Shown: one piece after another, positions 8,567-17,449 of the stretch
Layout of the letters: each line of letters starts with the position of its first letter
Position numbering within the stretch: position 1 is the stretch's first letter
NCBI RefSeq assembly: GCF_016583905.1
Contig: NZ_NRRY01000001.1
Coordinates: forward strand, 1-64,000
Reading direction: 5' to 3'
Origin: Lamprobacter modestohalophilus
GTDB taxonomy: Bacteria; Pseudomonadota; Gammaproteobacteria; Chromatiales; Chromatiaceae
DNA: 64,000 nucleotides
Position numbers and translations under genes: made by a program
Notes under the pieces: generated by a model
What the model was told of the DNA's origin: nothing
Seen by the model: only the letters and a program-made list of their open reading frames with translations
Database searches by the model: none

Positions 8567-9994
8567 TCAGTCGCCGGGCAGTATTGGGGTCGTCGCACCC
8601 TGTTCTGGATCAGGTTCGGTGTTAAACCAGGCCAGCTTTTCGCGCAGGCGCACAACCTCACCGACGATGACCAGGGTCGGTGGCTGCGGTGGGTCATGCT
8701 CGACCTCGGCCAGGATCGTGGCCAGGGTGCCGACATAGACCTTCTGCATGTGCGTGGTGCCTTGCTGGACCAGCGCGACGGGCATCTCGGGCGCGACGCC
8801 GTGCTCGATCAGTTTGTCGATGATCTGCGGCAGGCCGACGAGGCCCATGTAGAAGACGACGGTCTGATTCGGCTGTGCGAGCTGCGGCCAGTTGAGGTCG
8901 ATGCTGTGGTCCTTGAGGTGACCGGTGACGAAGGTGACTGACTGGGCGTAGTCGCGATGGGTCAAGGGAATGCCGCCGTAGCAGGCGCAGCCATTCGCCG
9001 CAGTGATGCCGGGTACGACTTGGAACGGCACGCCTTCGGCCGCCAAGGTGTCGATCTCCTCGCCGCCGCGGCCAAAGATGAAGGGATCGCCGCCCTTGAG
9101 TCGCAGCACCCGGTGGCCCTCTTTGGCGAGTCGTGCGAGCAGCCGATTGATCTCCTCTTGGCGCATCGTGTGCTGGTTGCGCTGCTTGCCGACGTAGATG
9201 TGCTCGGCGTCGCGGCGCACCATGTCGATGATCGGCTTGGCGACTAGGCGATCGTAGACGACCACATCTGCTTGCTGCATCAAGCGCAGCGCGCGAAACG
9301 TGAGCAGGTCGGGATCACCTGGCCCTGCGCCGACCAAATAGACCTCGCCGGTGCTTGGTCGGGTGCCGGACTCGAGCTCCCGTTCCATCGCGACCTTGGC
9401 TTCCTCCAAGTGGCCGGAGAAGATGCGCTCGGCGACACCACCCTGCAGCACTCGGTCCCAGAAGCGCCGGCGGTCGCGCTGCTGTTCGAAACGTGCCTTG
9501 ACCTTGTCCCGATAGTCGGCGCAGAGCTCAGCCAAGCGGCCGTAACCGGCCGGGACCAAGGACTCGAGCCGCGCACGGATCATGCGGGCGAGTACCGGTG
9601 ATGCGCTGCCAGTCGAGACCGCGACCACGACTGGCGAGCGGTCGATGACCGACGGCATGATGAAGGTGCAGTCTTCGGGCTGATCGGCGACGTTGACCGG
9701 GATGTTGCGGGCGTTTGCAAGCTCGGCAATACGTCGGTTGACGTCGCGGTCGTCGGTCGCGGCGATCACCAGACGCATGCCGTCGATGTCGCTGTCGGTG
9801 AAGGTCCGGGCATGAAAGCGGATCTCGGCTTGTTCGATGCGCGCGCGAAATTCTTCGCTGAGCGTTGGCGCCACGACGATGACCTGAGCGCCGGCGCGCC
9901 TGAGGTTGTCGAGCTTGCGCAATGCGATCGGCCCGCCACCCACGACCAGGCAGGGCTTGCTTTTGATATCGAGGAAGATGGGGAGATGTTCCAT
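8567..9994 (-). CDS. cysG: Siroheme synthase, bifunctional
   Basis: The 475-residue protein has the full CysG layout. The N-terminal dehydrogenase/ferrochelatase domain has VVGGGPIALRKLDNL and SVIDRSPVVVAVSTGSASP. The C-terminal uroporphyrinogen III methyltransferase (from about 215) has VGAGPGDPDLLTFRAL, GGDPFIFGRGGEE and VVPGITAANGC. It makes siroheme from uroporphyrinogen III by two methylations, NAD-dependent oxidation and iron insertion. Siroheme serves sulfite reductases, including reverse Dsr in purple sulfur bacteria, so the position beside rhd-tusA-dsrE2 makes sense. It is divergent from that cluster. Confidence 0.95.
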   Translation of the reverse strand: MEHLPIFLDIKSKPCLVVGGGPIALRKLDNLRRAGAQVIVVAPTLSEEFRARIEQAEIRFHARTFTDSDIDGMRLVIAATDDRDVNRRIAELANARNIPVNVADQPEDCTFIMPSVIDRSPVVVAVSTGSASPVLARMIRARLESLVPAGYGRLAELCADYRDKVKARFEQQRDRRRFWDRVLQGGVAERIFSGHLEEAKVAMERELESGTRPSTGEVYLVGAGPGDPDLLTFRALRLMQQADVVVYDRLVAKPIIDMVRRDAEHIYVGKQRNQHTMRQEEINRLLARLAKEGHRVLRLKGGDPFIFGRGGEEIDTLAAEGVPFQVVPGITAANGCACYGGIPLTHRDYAQSVTFVTGHLKDHSIDLNWPQLAQPNQTVVFYMGLVGLPQIIDKLIEHGVAPEMPVALVQQGTTHMQKVYVGTLATILAEVEHDPPQPPTLVIVGEVVRLREKLAWFNTEPDPEQGATTPILPGD

Positions 9995-10216
9995 CGCTGA
10001 CGCTGCCTCTGAAGGCGAATCTGTAGTTCTCTAGCCGGCCGGTTTGTACAACCTAAGCGGGCCTAGCGGGCCGGGTCTGCTGGGCCGAGCACTGGAATCA
10101 GCGGCCAAGCAGACCCAAGATCATACGCCTCGCCTGAGGCGCTGGGGCAAGATTGCCCGCACAAGAGCGGCGACGCGTCTTGATTGAGCATGTTAATATA
10201 CTGAAATACTTGGTCA

Positions 10217-10558
10217 TTGGGTAGTCTAACCTTGGTCACAGAGATCGATTCCGAAACCCTGAAGTCGCGTCTGAGCAACGGCGATGACGTCGTGCTGGTC
10301 GATGTGCGCACGCCGGCAGAGGTGGCGCAAGGTGCGTTGCCAAATGCGATCCACATCCCGATGGCGGTGATCCCCGTGCGTGCCGCGGAGCTGCCCCGAG
10401 ATCGTGATCTGGTGATCTACTGTCGCAGTGGCGCGCGCTCATATCACACTTGTCAATTCCTTGCCCAGCAGGGTTTTGATAACGCCTTCAACCTGCGCGG
10501 CGGCATCATCGCTTGGGCCCGTCACGGCTACGAGATTGGCCAGATCAACGCTGGTTGA
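10217..10558 (+). CDS. Rhodanese of the rhd-tusA-dsrE2 sulfur relay
   Basis: A single-domain cytoplasmic rhodanese of 113 residues with VLVDVRTPAEV and active-site loop CRSGAR (Cys at about 74). It lies upstream of tusA and dsrE2 in the order described for Allochromatium vinosum, where these proteins pass sulfane sulfur to the Dsr system. There is no ATG: the frame must start at TTG 10217 or TTG 10232, and neither has a clear ribosome site, so the start is uncertain. The divergent spacer to cysG (9995-10216) contains short GGGCC repeats and no other gene. Confidence 0.88.
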   Translation: MGSLTLVTEIDSETLKSRLSNGDDVVLVDVRTPAEVAQGALPNAIHIPMAVIPVRAAELPRDRDLVIYCRSGARSYHTCQFLAQQGFDNAFNLRGGIIAWARHGYEIGQINAG

Positions 10559-10734
10559 ATGACCGCGAGTGGCCCCGCTTGGGGATCAAGTGGGCGCCGC
10601 TCATGTTGCCTTTTTGTCCGGTTTCGGCTAAAAATCAGAAGCTTCGTTTGTGCTGAAATACTAAAGCGTAAGCGTGGGTCTTGAGCTGAGACGGCTCGTC
10701 CAATTTTCTAAACACAGAGTGTGAGGTGTATCCG

Positions 10735-10965
10735 ATGGCAGACTTCAATCAAGAGCTCGACGCCAGTGGTCTCAACTGCCCGCTGCCGATCCTGCGCGCG
10801 AAGAAAACGCTCAACGGCATGGAGGCTGGCGAGATTCTGCATGTGATCGCGACCGATCCAGGCTCCGTCAAAGACTTTGATGCCTTCTCCAAGCAGACCG
10901 GCAATGAGCTGATGGAGTCGAAGGAAGACGGCGGCAAGTTCCACTTCATGATCAAGAAGAACTGA
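10735..10965 (+). CDS. tusA: TusA sulfur carrier protein
   Basis: A 76-residue SirA/TusA family protein starting MADFNQELD. The sulfur-accepting Cys15 is in the CPLP motif (GLNCPLPILRAKK), followed by VIATDPGSVKDFDAF and the C-terminal strand KFHFMIKK. The start at 10735 gives the normal family length. It sits between rhodanese and dsrE2, as in sulfur-oxidising Chromatiaceae, where TusA is a central cytoplasmic sulfur shuttle. The 176-bp gap before it suggests it could have its own promoter. Confidence 0.95.
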   Translation: MADFNQELDASGLNCPLPILRAKKTLNGMEAGEILHVIATDPGSVKDFDAFSKQTGNELMESKEDGGKFHFMIKKN

Positions 10966-11028
10966 CCTCCGCCACACCCCTTACAACACAACAGGGGCTC
11001 GGCGAACGGGCTCCACTGGGAGGAAACG

Positions 11029-11508
11029 ATGGACGAAAAGAAACTGGCCATCATCGCCACCAAGGGCTCGCTCGATTGGGCCTATCCGCCTTTCATTCTG
11101 GCGTCGACCGCGTCGGCCCTCGGCTATGAGACGCAGATCTTCTTCACCTTCTACGGTCTGCAGCTGTTGAAGAAGAAGCTCGAGCTGCAAGTCACGCCGC
11201 TCGGCAATCCGGGGATGCCCATGCCGATGGGGATGGACAAGTGGTTTCCGATCCTTGGTATGACCCTGCCAGGTATGCAGGGCATGATGACCAAGATGAT
11301 GAAGCAGAAGATGAAGGACAAGGGCGTCGCCAGCGTCGAGGAGCTGCGCGAGCTTTGTCAGGAGGCGGAGGTGAAGTTGATCGCCTGCCAGATGACCGTC
11401 GATCTGTTCGATATGGATTCCTCGCAGTTTATCGACGGCGTTGAGTACGCTGGCGCCGCGGCCTTCTTCGAGTTCGCGGGCGAGAGCGATATCTGCCTGT
11501 ATATCTGA
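11029..11508 (+). CDS. dsrE2: DsrE2-like sulfurtransferase
   Basis: A DsrE/DsrF/DrsH-like protein of 159 residues with the family N-terminus KKLAIIATKGSLDWAYPPF, a Met- and Gly-rich middle (about 61-95) and two cysteines at 110 and 120 (ELCQEAEVKLIAC). Such proteins bind or transfer persulfide sulfur. The GGAGG-type site 5' of ATG 11029 is strong. It is the third gene of the rhd-tusA-dsrE2 cluster of sulfur oxidisers; the direct partner is expected to be TusA. The sequence 11509-11657 contains no further gene. Confidence 0.92.
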   Translation: MDEKKLAIIATKGSLDWAYPPFILASTASALGYETQIFFTFYGLQLLKKKLELQVTPLGNPGMPMPMGMDKWFPILGMTLPGMQGMMTKMMKQKMKDKGVASVEELRELCQEAEVKLIACQMTVDLFDMDSSQFIDGVEYAGAAAFFEFAGESDICLYI

Positions 11509-11657
11509 CGACAGCGGCGCTCGGTACTCGAGCGAGGCGCTGGTTATCGCGTAAGGGGGCGGTCTCGGTTGCTCCCCGGCCGATTCGCCAGGCGGTCCTG
11601 ATGCCACGGGCGTCTGTCACAACGCCTTCTCTTGCATATCCCCCCTGCCGATAGGTC

Positions 11658-11690
11658 AAAAAAAGGGCCGCTCATGGATGGGCGGCCTTA
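11658..11690 (-). terminator. Rho-independent terminator of the porin gene
   Basis: GGCCGC (11666-11671) pairs with GCGGCC (11682-11687) around a ten-base loop. On the minus strand the stem is followed by a run of seven T, the canonical form. It lies about 65-95 bp downstream of the stop of the minus-strand FadL-like gene, so it terminates that gene. From the plus side the stem is followed by TTAAAAA, so it is less convincing for dsrE2. Confidence 0.65.
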
Positions 11691-11754
11691 AAAATGCGCG
11701 GCGAGGTTTGCGCGCTTAGGGGGACTGGTTTGTCGTGCTGTTGGCCCGTGTTGA

Positions 11755-13071
11755 TCAGAAGGCGTCGAATGACTTACTCACCTCGAGCCCGATCAGATGT
11801 GCATTGGCTTCGTAGTCGCCATTGATGGCGTCAGTGCCGTTGATGTCGCTGCCACCAAGGTAAGGCTTGGCGCTGCGATAGTTGCGGTCTAGGAACATCA
11901 CGTACATGTAGCCGGCCTCGAGCTGCCATCCATCGCCCAGGCTATGGCCAACGCCGATGCCGAATAGGTGTCGATCGTTATCTGGCACGCGGGCGCTGAA
12001 ATGGGCATCGCCCTGAGGTGTCTCGTCGAAGGAGTAGCCGAAGCGCAGTTGTGTCTGCTCTTGCAGTTGATAGGTCATGCCAAGCCGATAGGCATTGGCG
12101 TCATCCCAGTCGTTCACATCCGCGAAGAGTGTGGCGCCGTTAAGATCGCCCTTGACCTGGATCTCTTCGAAGCTGCTCCAGCCGGTCCGCGTCCAGTCGA
12201 ACTCGACTGCGAGCGCTGGTGTCAGCTCGTAGCGGGCGCCGAGCTGTAAGCGCCAGGGCAGGTCGAGGTCGAGTTCTGCGGTTTGGCTCGGCTGCAGGGC
12301 GCCAATCAACACCATCGTCGGGTTGAGGGCGCTGTAGCTGCCGTCGACCTTAATGGTGCTGCTCGAGTGGAAGTTGATTCCGGCGCTGAAGGGGCCTTTT
12401 GCGTAGAGTGCGCTGAGATTGAAACCGAGGCCGATGCCGTCACCCTCGAGCTGGGTGATTGATGAATTCAGTGTGGCCGATTTTGCCCAATAGATGTCGG
12501 CGCCAAGCGCGACGGCCAACTCATCCGAGATGGCATAGGTGACGGTCGGCGTGAAGTCGATGATCTCAAGGTTGCTCTGAGTCGGCTGCGGGCTCGCCGG
12601 TACGCTGCCGCCCGGTCCCAATGGCGGTGGCGGCAGTTGGATGCTGCCTGTCAGCGGCGGGAAGGTTTCGGTTTTCCAGCGGGTCTCAAGGCCAAAGGGT
12701 GCGTTGACGCTGAGCCCGGCCGACCAGCGCTCATTGATTCGAATCGCGGCCTGGATCATCGGCGCGACAAGCCAATCGGCGCCCGCGCTGTCGTGGCTGC
12801 CGCTCGCGTTATCGACCGAGAACGTCGGCCCGATCAGCAGGCTTCCGGCCGATAGCCAGGACTGGTCGTGAAAGGCGATGGCGGCGGGGTTGTAAGGAAC
12901 AGCGCCACGCTCGACCGGGTTGGCGACAAGCGCGTTGGCCGTGGCGATGCCTGCGGTCGAGAGTTCGGGGACGGCAAATCCGGATGCCGTTGCGCTCGAA
13001 GAAAGGCATCCGCCGAGGATGGCACCGGAGATGGCAAGCGCCGACAAATGGCCGTTGTGAAATACATACAT
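11755..13071 (-). CDS. FadL/OmpP1-family outer membrane transporter
   Basis: The protein starts MYVFHNGHLSALAISG, with a signal peptide to about residue 30. The mature end SGFAVPELSTAGIATANA and the NPA-containing YNPAAIAFHDQSW are typical of FadL/TodX channels for long-chain fatty acids and other hydrophobic compounds. The rest alternates like a beta-barrel. ATG 13071 is chosen because GAGGAG lies nine bases upstream and the signal peptide then fits; 27 bp of frame extend further upstream. Monocistronic, with its own terminator; the divergent neighbour is lysR. Confidence 0.9.
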   Translation of the reverse strand: MYVFHNGHLSALAISGAILGGCLSSSATASGFAVPELSTAGIATANALVANPVERGAVPYNPAAIAFHDQSWLSAGSLLIGPTFSVDNASGSHDSAGADWLVAPMIQAAIRINERWSAGLSVNAPFGLETRWKTETFPPLTGSIQLPPPPLGPGGSVPASPQPTQSNLEIIDFTPTVTYAISDELAVALGADIYWAKSATLNSSITQLEGDGIGLGFNLSALYAKGPFSAGINFHSSSTIKVDGSYSALNPTMVLIGALQPSQTAELDLDLPWRLQLGARYELTPALAVEFDWTRTGWSSFEEIQVKGDLNGATLFADVNDWDDANAYRLGMTYQLQEQTQLRFGYSFDETPQGDAHFSARVPDNDRHLFGIGVGHSLGDGWQLEAGYMYVMFLDRNYRSAKPYLGGSDINGTDAINGDYEANAHLIGLEVSKSFDAF

Positions 13072-13277
13072 CTGGCGTGACTCCTCAGACCACTGCATGG
13101 CTAGTATGGTGTTTTGCTAGCCTTTATTGTTGGTGTTGTGAATATACACCCGGCTGTTGCAAAAAGCCAGGTTTGTTGTATATCCGCTGTTGCTGGCGCT
13201 AAAGACGCGCGTGCGACGGGCTAGCACGGGACGCCTGTGCTATAAGAGCAGACGCTGAAGACGGCTTCGAGGAGACC

Positions 13278-14183
13278 ATGGCAGACCGCAGACTGCAGGT
13301 GTTTCATACGGTGGCGCGTCTGATGAGCTTCACCAAGGCGGCCGATGCGTTACACATGACGCAGCCGGCGGTGACCTTCCAGGTCAGACAGCTTGAGGAG
13401 CAGTTCAATACTCGGCTGTTCGACCGGGGGCGCAATCGGATCAGCCTCACGGCTGCTGGCGCCCGGGTGTTCGAGTACGCAGATCGCATCTTTGGGCTCT
13501 ATGCCGAGATGGAGCAGGGCGTGCGTGAGCTCACAGGCGACATCAGTGGCGCACTCACCATTGGTGCGAGCACCACCATCGCTGAGTACATGCTGCCGAC
13601 CCTGCTCGGCGACTTCAAAAAGCGCTATCCGGAGATTGGCATCCATCTCAAGGTCTCGAACAGTGAGGGCATCGTGTCGCTGGTCGAGCGTAATGCCATC
13701 GATCTGGGGGTGGTCGAGTCGCCTGTCGCGAATCGTCACCTGGTAGTCGAGACTTGCAAACAAGACGAGCTGGTTGCAATCGTCCCCACAGGGCACGACC
13801 TCGCGACCGGGGCGTGCGTCGCCTGTCGTCGTGTGCTCGAGTATCCCTTCATCTGCCGCGAGGAAGGCTCAGGGACGCGCGAGGTCATCAACGATTATCT
13901 CGACGAAATGGTCGGTGGCACGGGGGGGCTCAAGGTGGCCATGGAGCTGGGCAGCCCAGAGGCTGTGAAAGGTGCGGTTGAGGCCGGGATGGGGGTTTCG
14001 ATTGTTTCCAAGGTGACGGTTCAGAAGGAACTCAAGCTTGGCACACTGGTCGCCTTGCGTCTCGAGCCACCTCTGTTCCGTCCGCTTTCGTTTGTCCATC
14101 AGAAGCACAAGTTCAGGATTCGCGTGATGGAGGAGTTGCTCGAATTCGCACGCGCCTACTGTAAAAGCAATACGACGCAGTGA
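13278..14183 (+). CDS. LysR-family transcriptional regulator
   Basis: A complete 301-residue LysR regulator. The winged-helix N-terminus has FTKAADALHMTQPAVT, a recognition helix and RLFDRGRNRISLTAAG, followed by the linker helix and a periplasmic-binding-like effector domain (about 90-295). It closes with GMGVSIVSK, as in the CysB/CbbR side of the family. The effector is unknown. It is divergent from the FadL-like gene across 206 bp rich in TTGTTG and TATA elements, the natural place for its operator. Its TGA overlaps the ATG of a 20-codon repeat frame. Confidence 0.9.
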   Translation: MADRRLQVFHTVARLMSFTKAADALHMTQPAVTFQVRQLEEQFNTRLFDRGRNRISLTAAGARVFEYADRIFGLYAEMEQGVRELTGDISGALTIGASTTIAEYMLPTLLGDFKKRYPEIGIHLKVSNSEGIVSLVERNAIDLGVVESPVANRHLVVETCKQDELVAIVPTGHDLATGACVACRRVLEYPFICREEGSGTREVINDYLDEMVGGTGGLKVAMELGSPEAVKGAVEAGMGVSIVSKVTVQKELKLGTLVALRLEPPLFRPLSFVHQKHKFRIRVMEELLEFARAYCKSNTTQ

Positions 14184-14245
14184 TGGCTCAGCATGACCGA
14201 CTGACGGCACAGCATGACGCACTGATGGCATGGGCGAGAGGCTGA
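14183..14245 (+). other. Repeat-encoded 20-codon mini-ORF linking two genes
   Basis: ATG 14183 overlaps the lysR stop as TGATG. It opens a 20-codon frame of three 7-residue units (MAQHDRL, TAQHDAL, MAWARG), encoded by 21-bp imperfect repeats. Its TGA at 14243-14245 is one base before the ATG of the next gene. The arrangement would keep ribosomes on the message between the two genes. Whether a peptide is made is unknown. Confidence 0.5.
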
Positions 14246-14246
14246 A

Positions 14247-14669
14247 ATGATCCCAATGGAGCGCGCATCGCCGCATGAGCGGCGACTGCTGAAGATTCTG
14301 CGTGCCCTCGATGTCCAAGATCGAGCCACACTGATCGCCTTCGCTGAATTCCTGATGGCCGGCGGGGCGGCCGGTGCGGACTCGGTTGCGGGAGGCCTCG
14401 AGCGCACCCCGGCCCCGCCTGAGCCGCAGCATGAGCCACGTCCGACGCAAGAGAGCGTGGTGGCGGCCATCAAACGGCTGCGCCGGGTCTATCCGATGCT
14501 TGATGCCGGTGAGATGTTGCATGAAACCTCCGCGCTGATGGCGACCCATCTCCTTCAAGGGCGTGATGCTGCTGAGGTCATCGACGATCTCGAGGTCTTG
14601 TTCGTGAGTCGCTATCAGGCCCGACTTCCCAGGACCCCGGAGGCGCCGCTCGCCGACGATGATGCCTAG
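14247..14669 (+). CDS. Small helical protein of unknown function
   Basis: The 140-residue protein is helical, with an N-terminal segment ERRLLKILRALDVQDRATLIAFAEF, an Ala/Pro-rich linker (about 35-65) and a conserved-looking second helical segment (VAAIKRLRRVYPMLDAG to DDLEVLFVSRYQ). There is no signal or membrane segment. I do not recognise the family. It follows lysR closely and may be cotranscribed, or coupled through the repeat mini-ORF. ATG at 14256 is an alternative start. Confidence 0.65.
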   Translation: MIPMERASPHERRLLKILRALDVQDRATLIAFAEFLMAGGAAGADSVAGGLERTPAPPEPQHEPRPTQESVVAAIKRLRRVYPMLDAGEMLHETSALMATHLLQGRDAAEVIDDLEVLFVSRYQARLPRTPEAPLADDDA

Positions 14670-14735
14670 CCTCTGCACCTGCGTGATCGTTGTGCTTCCG
14701 ATGCGGTATTCTGACTGACCTTAACTTCACCACCG

Positions 14736-15848
14736 ATGCCCATGCGAGCGCTGAACCGCTGGCTGAGTCGTTACTTCTCCGACCCCCAGATCCTCTTTCT
14801 CGTCTCAGCACTGTTCGTGCTGTTTGCGATCCTGTTGTTTTTCGGCAGGATGCTCACGCCAGTGCTTGCCAGTATCGTGATTGCCTACCTCCTAGAAGGC
14901 CTCGTCGGTCTCTTGGAGCGCCAACGCTGGCCGCGTTGGGCGGCGGTGTCGGTGGTGTTCGCCTTGTTCATGCTGTTTGTGGTGTCGATGCTGCTAGGCG
15001 TATTGCCATCGGTCTCTCGCCAGATCCGCGACCTCGTTCAGCAACTCCCTAACATGCTCGCCTATGGCCAGCAGGTGTTGATGCAGTTGCCCGAGCGTTA
15101 TCCGGATCTGATCACCAGCGCGCAGATTGCTGAGCTGATCAACAGTATCCGCCGCGATATCGCCGGGCTTGGGCAGCAGTTGTTGTCATTGTCACTGTCG
15201 TCGGTGGTCGGCGTGATCACGCTGCTCGTCTATCTGATCCTGATGCCCCTGTTGGTGTTTTTCTTCCTCAAGGACAAGGAGTTGATCTTTGCCTGGTTTC
15301 GGCGCTGGCTGCCTCGTCACCGGGCCATTGCTGGCGATGTTTGGAAAAAGGTCGATCGGCAGATCTCAAACTATGTTCGTGGCAAGGTCTGGGAGATCCT
15401 GATCGTCTGGGTGGTGAGCTTCGTGACCTTCTCTTTGTTTGGTCTGAACTACGCCCTGTTGCTCTCGGTGCTGGTTGGGCTGTCGGTGATCATTCCTTAT
15501 ATCGGTGCCTCCATCGTGACCATCCCGGTGGTGTTGATCGCTTGGTTTCAGTGGGGCTGGGGGCCAGCCTTCATCTGGCTGACCGTCTCCTACATCATCA
15601 TCCAGGCGCTGGATGGCAATGTGCTGGTGCCCTTATTGTTCTCAGAGGTGGTGGATCTGCATCCGGTGGCGATCATCGTCGCAATCCTGGTCTTCGGGGG
15701 TATTTGGGGTTTTTGGGGGGTGTTCTTTGCCATCCCGCTGGCGACCTTGGTGCAGGCGATCCTGAGTGCGCTACCGCGGCATCTTGATGCTGAGCGTGCC
15801 AAGGGCGAAACCACCGATTCAGCCCTCGAGCAGGGTCCATCCACCTAG
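14736..15848 (+). CDS. AI-2E family transporter (PerM/YhhT type)
   Basis: The 370-residue protein has about seven or eight membrane spans. Two lie near the N-terminus (18-55), one at 65-85, and a cluster follows from residue 150. The central amphipathic region (DLVQQLPNMLAYGQQVLMQL) and the segment LVGLSVIIPYIGASIVTIPV are typical of the AI-2E_transport family. Members include TqsA and PerM and some Na+/H+ antiporters, so the substrate is uncertain. It is preceded by 66 bp of non-coding DNA after the small unknown gene. Confidence 0.88.
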   Translation: MPMRALNRWLSRYFSDPQILFLVSALFVLFAILLFFGRMLTPVLASIVIAYLLEGLVGLLERQRWPRWAAVSVVFALFMLFVVSMLLGVLPSVSRQIRDLVQQLPNMLAYGQQVLMQLPERYPDLITSAQIAELINSIRRDIAGLGQQLLSLSLSSVVGVITLLVYLILMPLLVFFFLKDKELIFAWFRRWLPRHRAIAGDVWKKVDRQISNYVRGKVWEILIVWVVSFVTFSLFGLNYALLLSVLVGLSVIIPYIGASIVTIPVVLIAWFQWGWGPAFIWLTVSYIIIQALDGNVLVPLLFSEVVDLHPVAIIVAILVFGGIWGFWGVFFAIPLATLVQAILSALPRHLDAERAKGETTDSALEQGPST

Positions 15849-15865
15849 CGCATCTTTGATCGGGG

Positions 15866-15930
15866 CCTGTTTGCGTCTCGTCTGTTGCGTCTCATGCGTT
15901 GCGTGTTGTCTGTTGCGTTTCATGCGGCGT
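15866..15930. repeat. Imperfect GTCTGTTGCGT repeat between convergent genes
   Basis: The segment gtctgttgcgtctcatgcg is repeated imperfectly after about 30 bp, with further gcgt copies between. It lies between the stops of the AI-2E permease and the GCS2-like ligase. No clean hairpin is seen and the function is unknown. Confidence 0.4.
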
Positions 15931-15962
15931 GGCTTAGTCCGTAGTGTTTCGCACAGCCTCGA

Positions 15963-17402
15963 TCAGTCCAGCGTCCATTCATGCACCGGCTTGCCGGTGG
16001 CCTGATGCGCGAGATAGGCCTCGGTGAGCGCGGCCATGTCTGGCCCGTGCCTGGCGACCCAGGCGCGCTGCCAAGCGGCGCCGGTGCGGCGCGTGGCTGC
16101 GCGGGCTTCGATCACGCCGAGCCAGCGGTCGATCTCGTCTCGATCGATGCCAAGCGCGTTCAGGCCACGGCGTGCCTTGGGCAGGATGTGTTGGCGAATC
16201 AGCTGGTGGATTGGCATCCGCGCTGGATGGTCGTACCAGGGGATCTCGGCATTCAGCCCCTTCTGAGCGGCGAGATAGAAGTTGATCCGCGCCTGATTAA
16301 ACGGCAGCGAGTGTTCTGGCGGTCTTAGCTCGCTGGCGAGGGCCTGCACCGCGCCGCAATAGAAGGCGGCATCGGCGATGTTGTCGATCGTCGAGGGCCC
16401 GGCCGCGACCACGCGATGCTCCATGCGCAGATGCGGGCATTGCTCGCCGCTCGGGCCGCTGTCGAAGCCGATCAGCGGCCGATTCCAACGCCAGATGGTG
16501 CCATTGTGCAGCCTGAGATGCGCCAGCCGTTCCACGGGCTCGTCCATCAGATGCGGCAGGAGTACCGGATAGCGTGTGATATTGGAGCGGAAGCACTCCA
16601 TCACCGAGTGCTCTGCATAGCGGATGCCGAAGCCGACCCGCTCGCGTAATGGGCTGTCGCCCACCGAGACCGCCTGCTCGAACAGCGGGATACGCGTCTC
16701 GCACCAGAGCTCACGGCCGAACAGATAGGGCGAGTTGGCGCCGATTGCGACCGTGATCGCGGCCAGCAGCTTGGAGGCGTTGAACACGCGGGCCGACTCC
16801 GCGGCACCGATCTTGAAGTGAATCTGGAACGAGGTTGCCGCTGATTCGAGCATCACGTCGGGCTGTTCGATGAACACCGGTCGCTCGCCCTCGATCTCGA
16901 GTCGGATCGGCTCGCCATCGCGCAGGCGCAGGATCTGCTCGTTGAGGGCGCGATAGCGCGGCCGCGGTGTCATCTGCGCCGGGACCAGATGATCCGGGCG
17001 TACCGTGGGCAGGATGCCGATGGTGCCGACCTGGGCGTTGAGTGTCGCGGCTGCCGCATGGCAGCGGGTCAGGGTACGCTCGAGTTCAGCATGCAGCCGG
17101 CTAAACGGCTTGCCGCCGAGGGGCTCGGGCGTGCTATTCAGCTCGAGGTTGAAGCGTGCGAGCTCGGGGACGATGAGCGGATCTTGCAGCTGCTCGAGGA
17201 AGGCTTCGATGATGGGCGCCGGGGCCTGATGGCGGCGATCGATGAGCCAGGCCTCGAGCTCAAAGCCGGTTGCGCGCGGGCCGTCGGCGAAGGCATCCTC
17301 AGCAAACCAGCGTTCGAGCAGCGCGGTCTCGGCCTGCAGGCGCGCTTCGAACTCGCGGAAGTCGGCCTGGGTGAATGCGTGATGCTGGATGTCCTGGCCC
17401 AT
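15963..17402 (-). CDS. Glutamate-cysteine ligase-like protein (GCS2 family)
   Basis: From ATG 17402 the protein has 479 residues. It shows the GCS2 carboxylate-amine ligase features FELEAWLID, NLELNSTPEP, SFQIHFKI and a segment naming Asn-Ser-Pro (GANSPYLFG). This family makes gamma-glutamylcysteine, the first step to glutathione; Chromatiaceae make glutathione or its amide, so the activity is sensible but unproven. The frame is open 88 codons further upstream, but that part overlaps murU and reads as its shadow. It is third in a murU-led minus-strand group, 47 bp after murU. Confidence 0.82.
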   Translation of the reverse strand: MGQDIQHHAFTQADFREFEARLQAETALLERWFAEDAFADGPRATGFELEAWLIDRRHQAPAPIIEAFLEQLQDPLIVPELARFNLELNSTPEPLGGKPFSRLHAELERTLTRCHAAAATLNAQVGTIGILPTVRPDHLVPAQMTPRPRYRALNEQILRLRDGEPIRLEIEGERPVFIEQPDVMLESAATSFQIHFKIGAAESARVFNASKLLAAITVAIGANSPYLFGRELWCETRIPLFEQAVSVGDSPLRERVGFGIRYAEHSVMECFRSNITRYPVLLPHLMDEPVERLAHLRLHNGTIWRWNRPLIGFDSGPSGEQCPHLRMEHRVVAAGPSTIDNIADAAFYCGAVQALASELRPPEHSLPFNQARINFYLAAQKGLNAEIPWYDHPARMPIHQLIRQHILPKARRGLNALGIDRDEIDRWLGVIEARAATRRTGAAWQRAWVARHGPDMAALTEAYLAHQATGKPVHEWTLD

Positions 17403-17449
17403 CGCGATACAGTGCCTCCAGTGGGGCGCGAGGCGACGTTCTGCCTGGC

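Noticed and set aside
9995-10216. tRNA gene or riboswitch between cysG and rhodanese
   Set aside because: No cloverleaf arms, no T-loop consensus and no known riboswitch core could be found; the GGGCC repeats do not fold into one.
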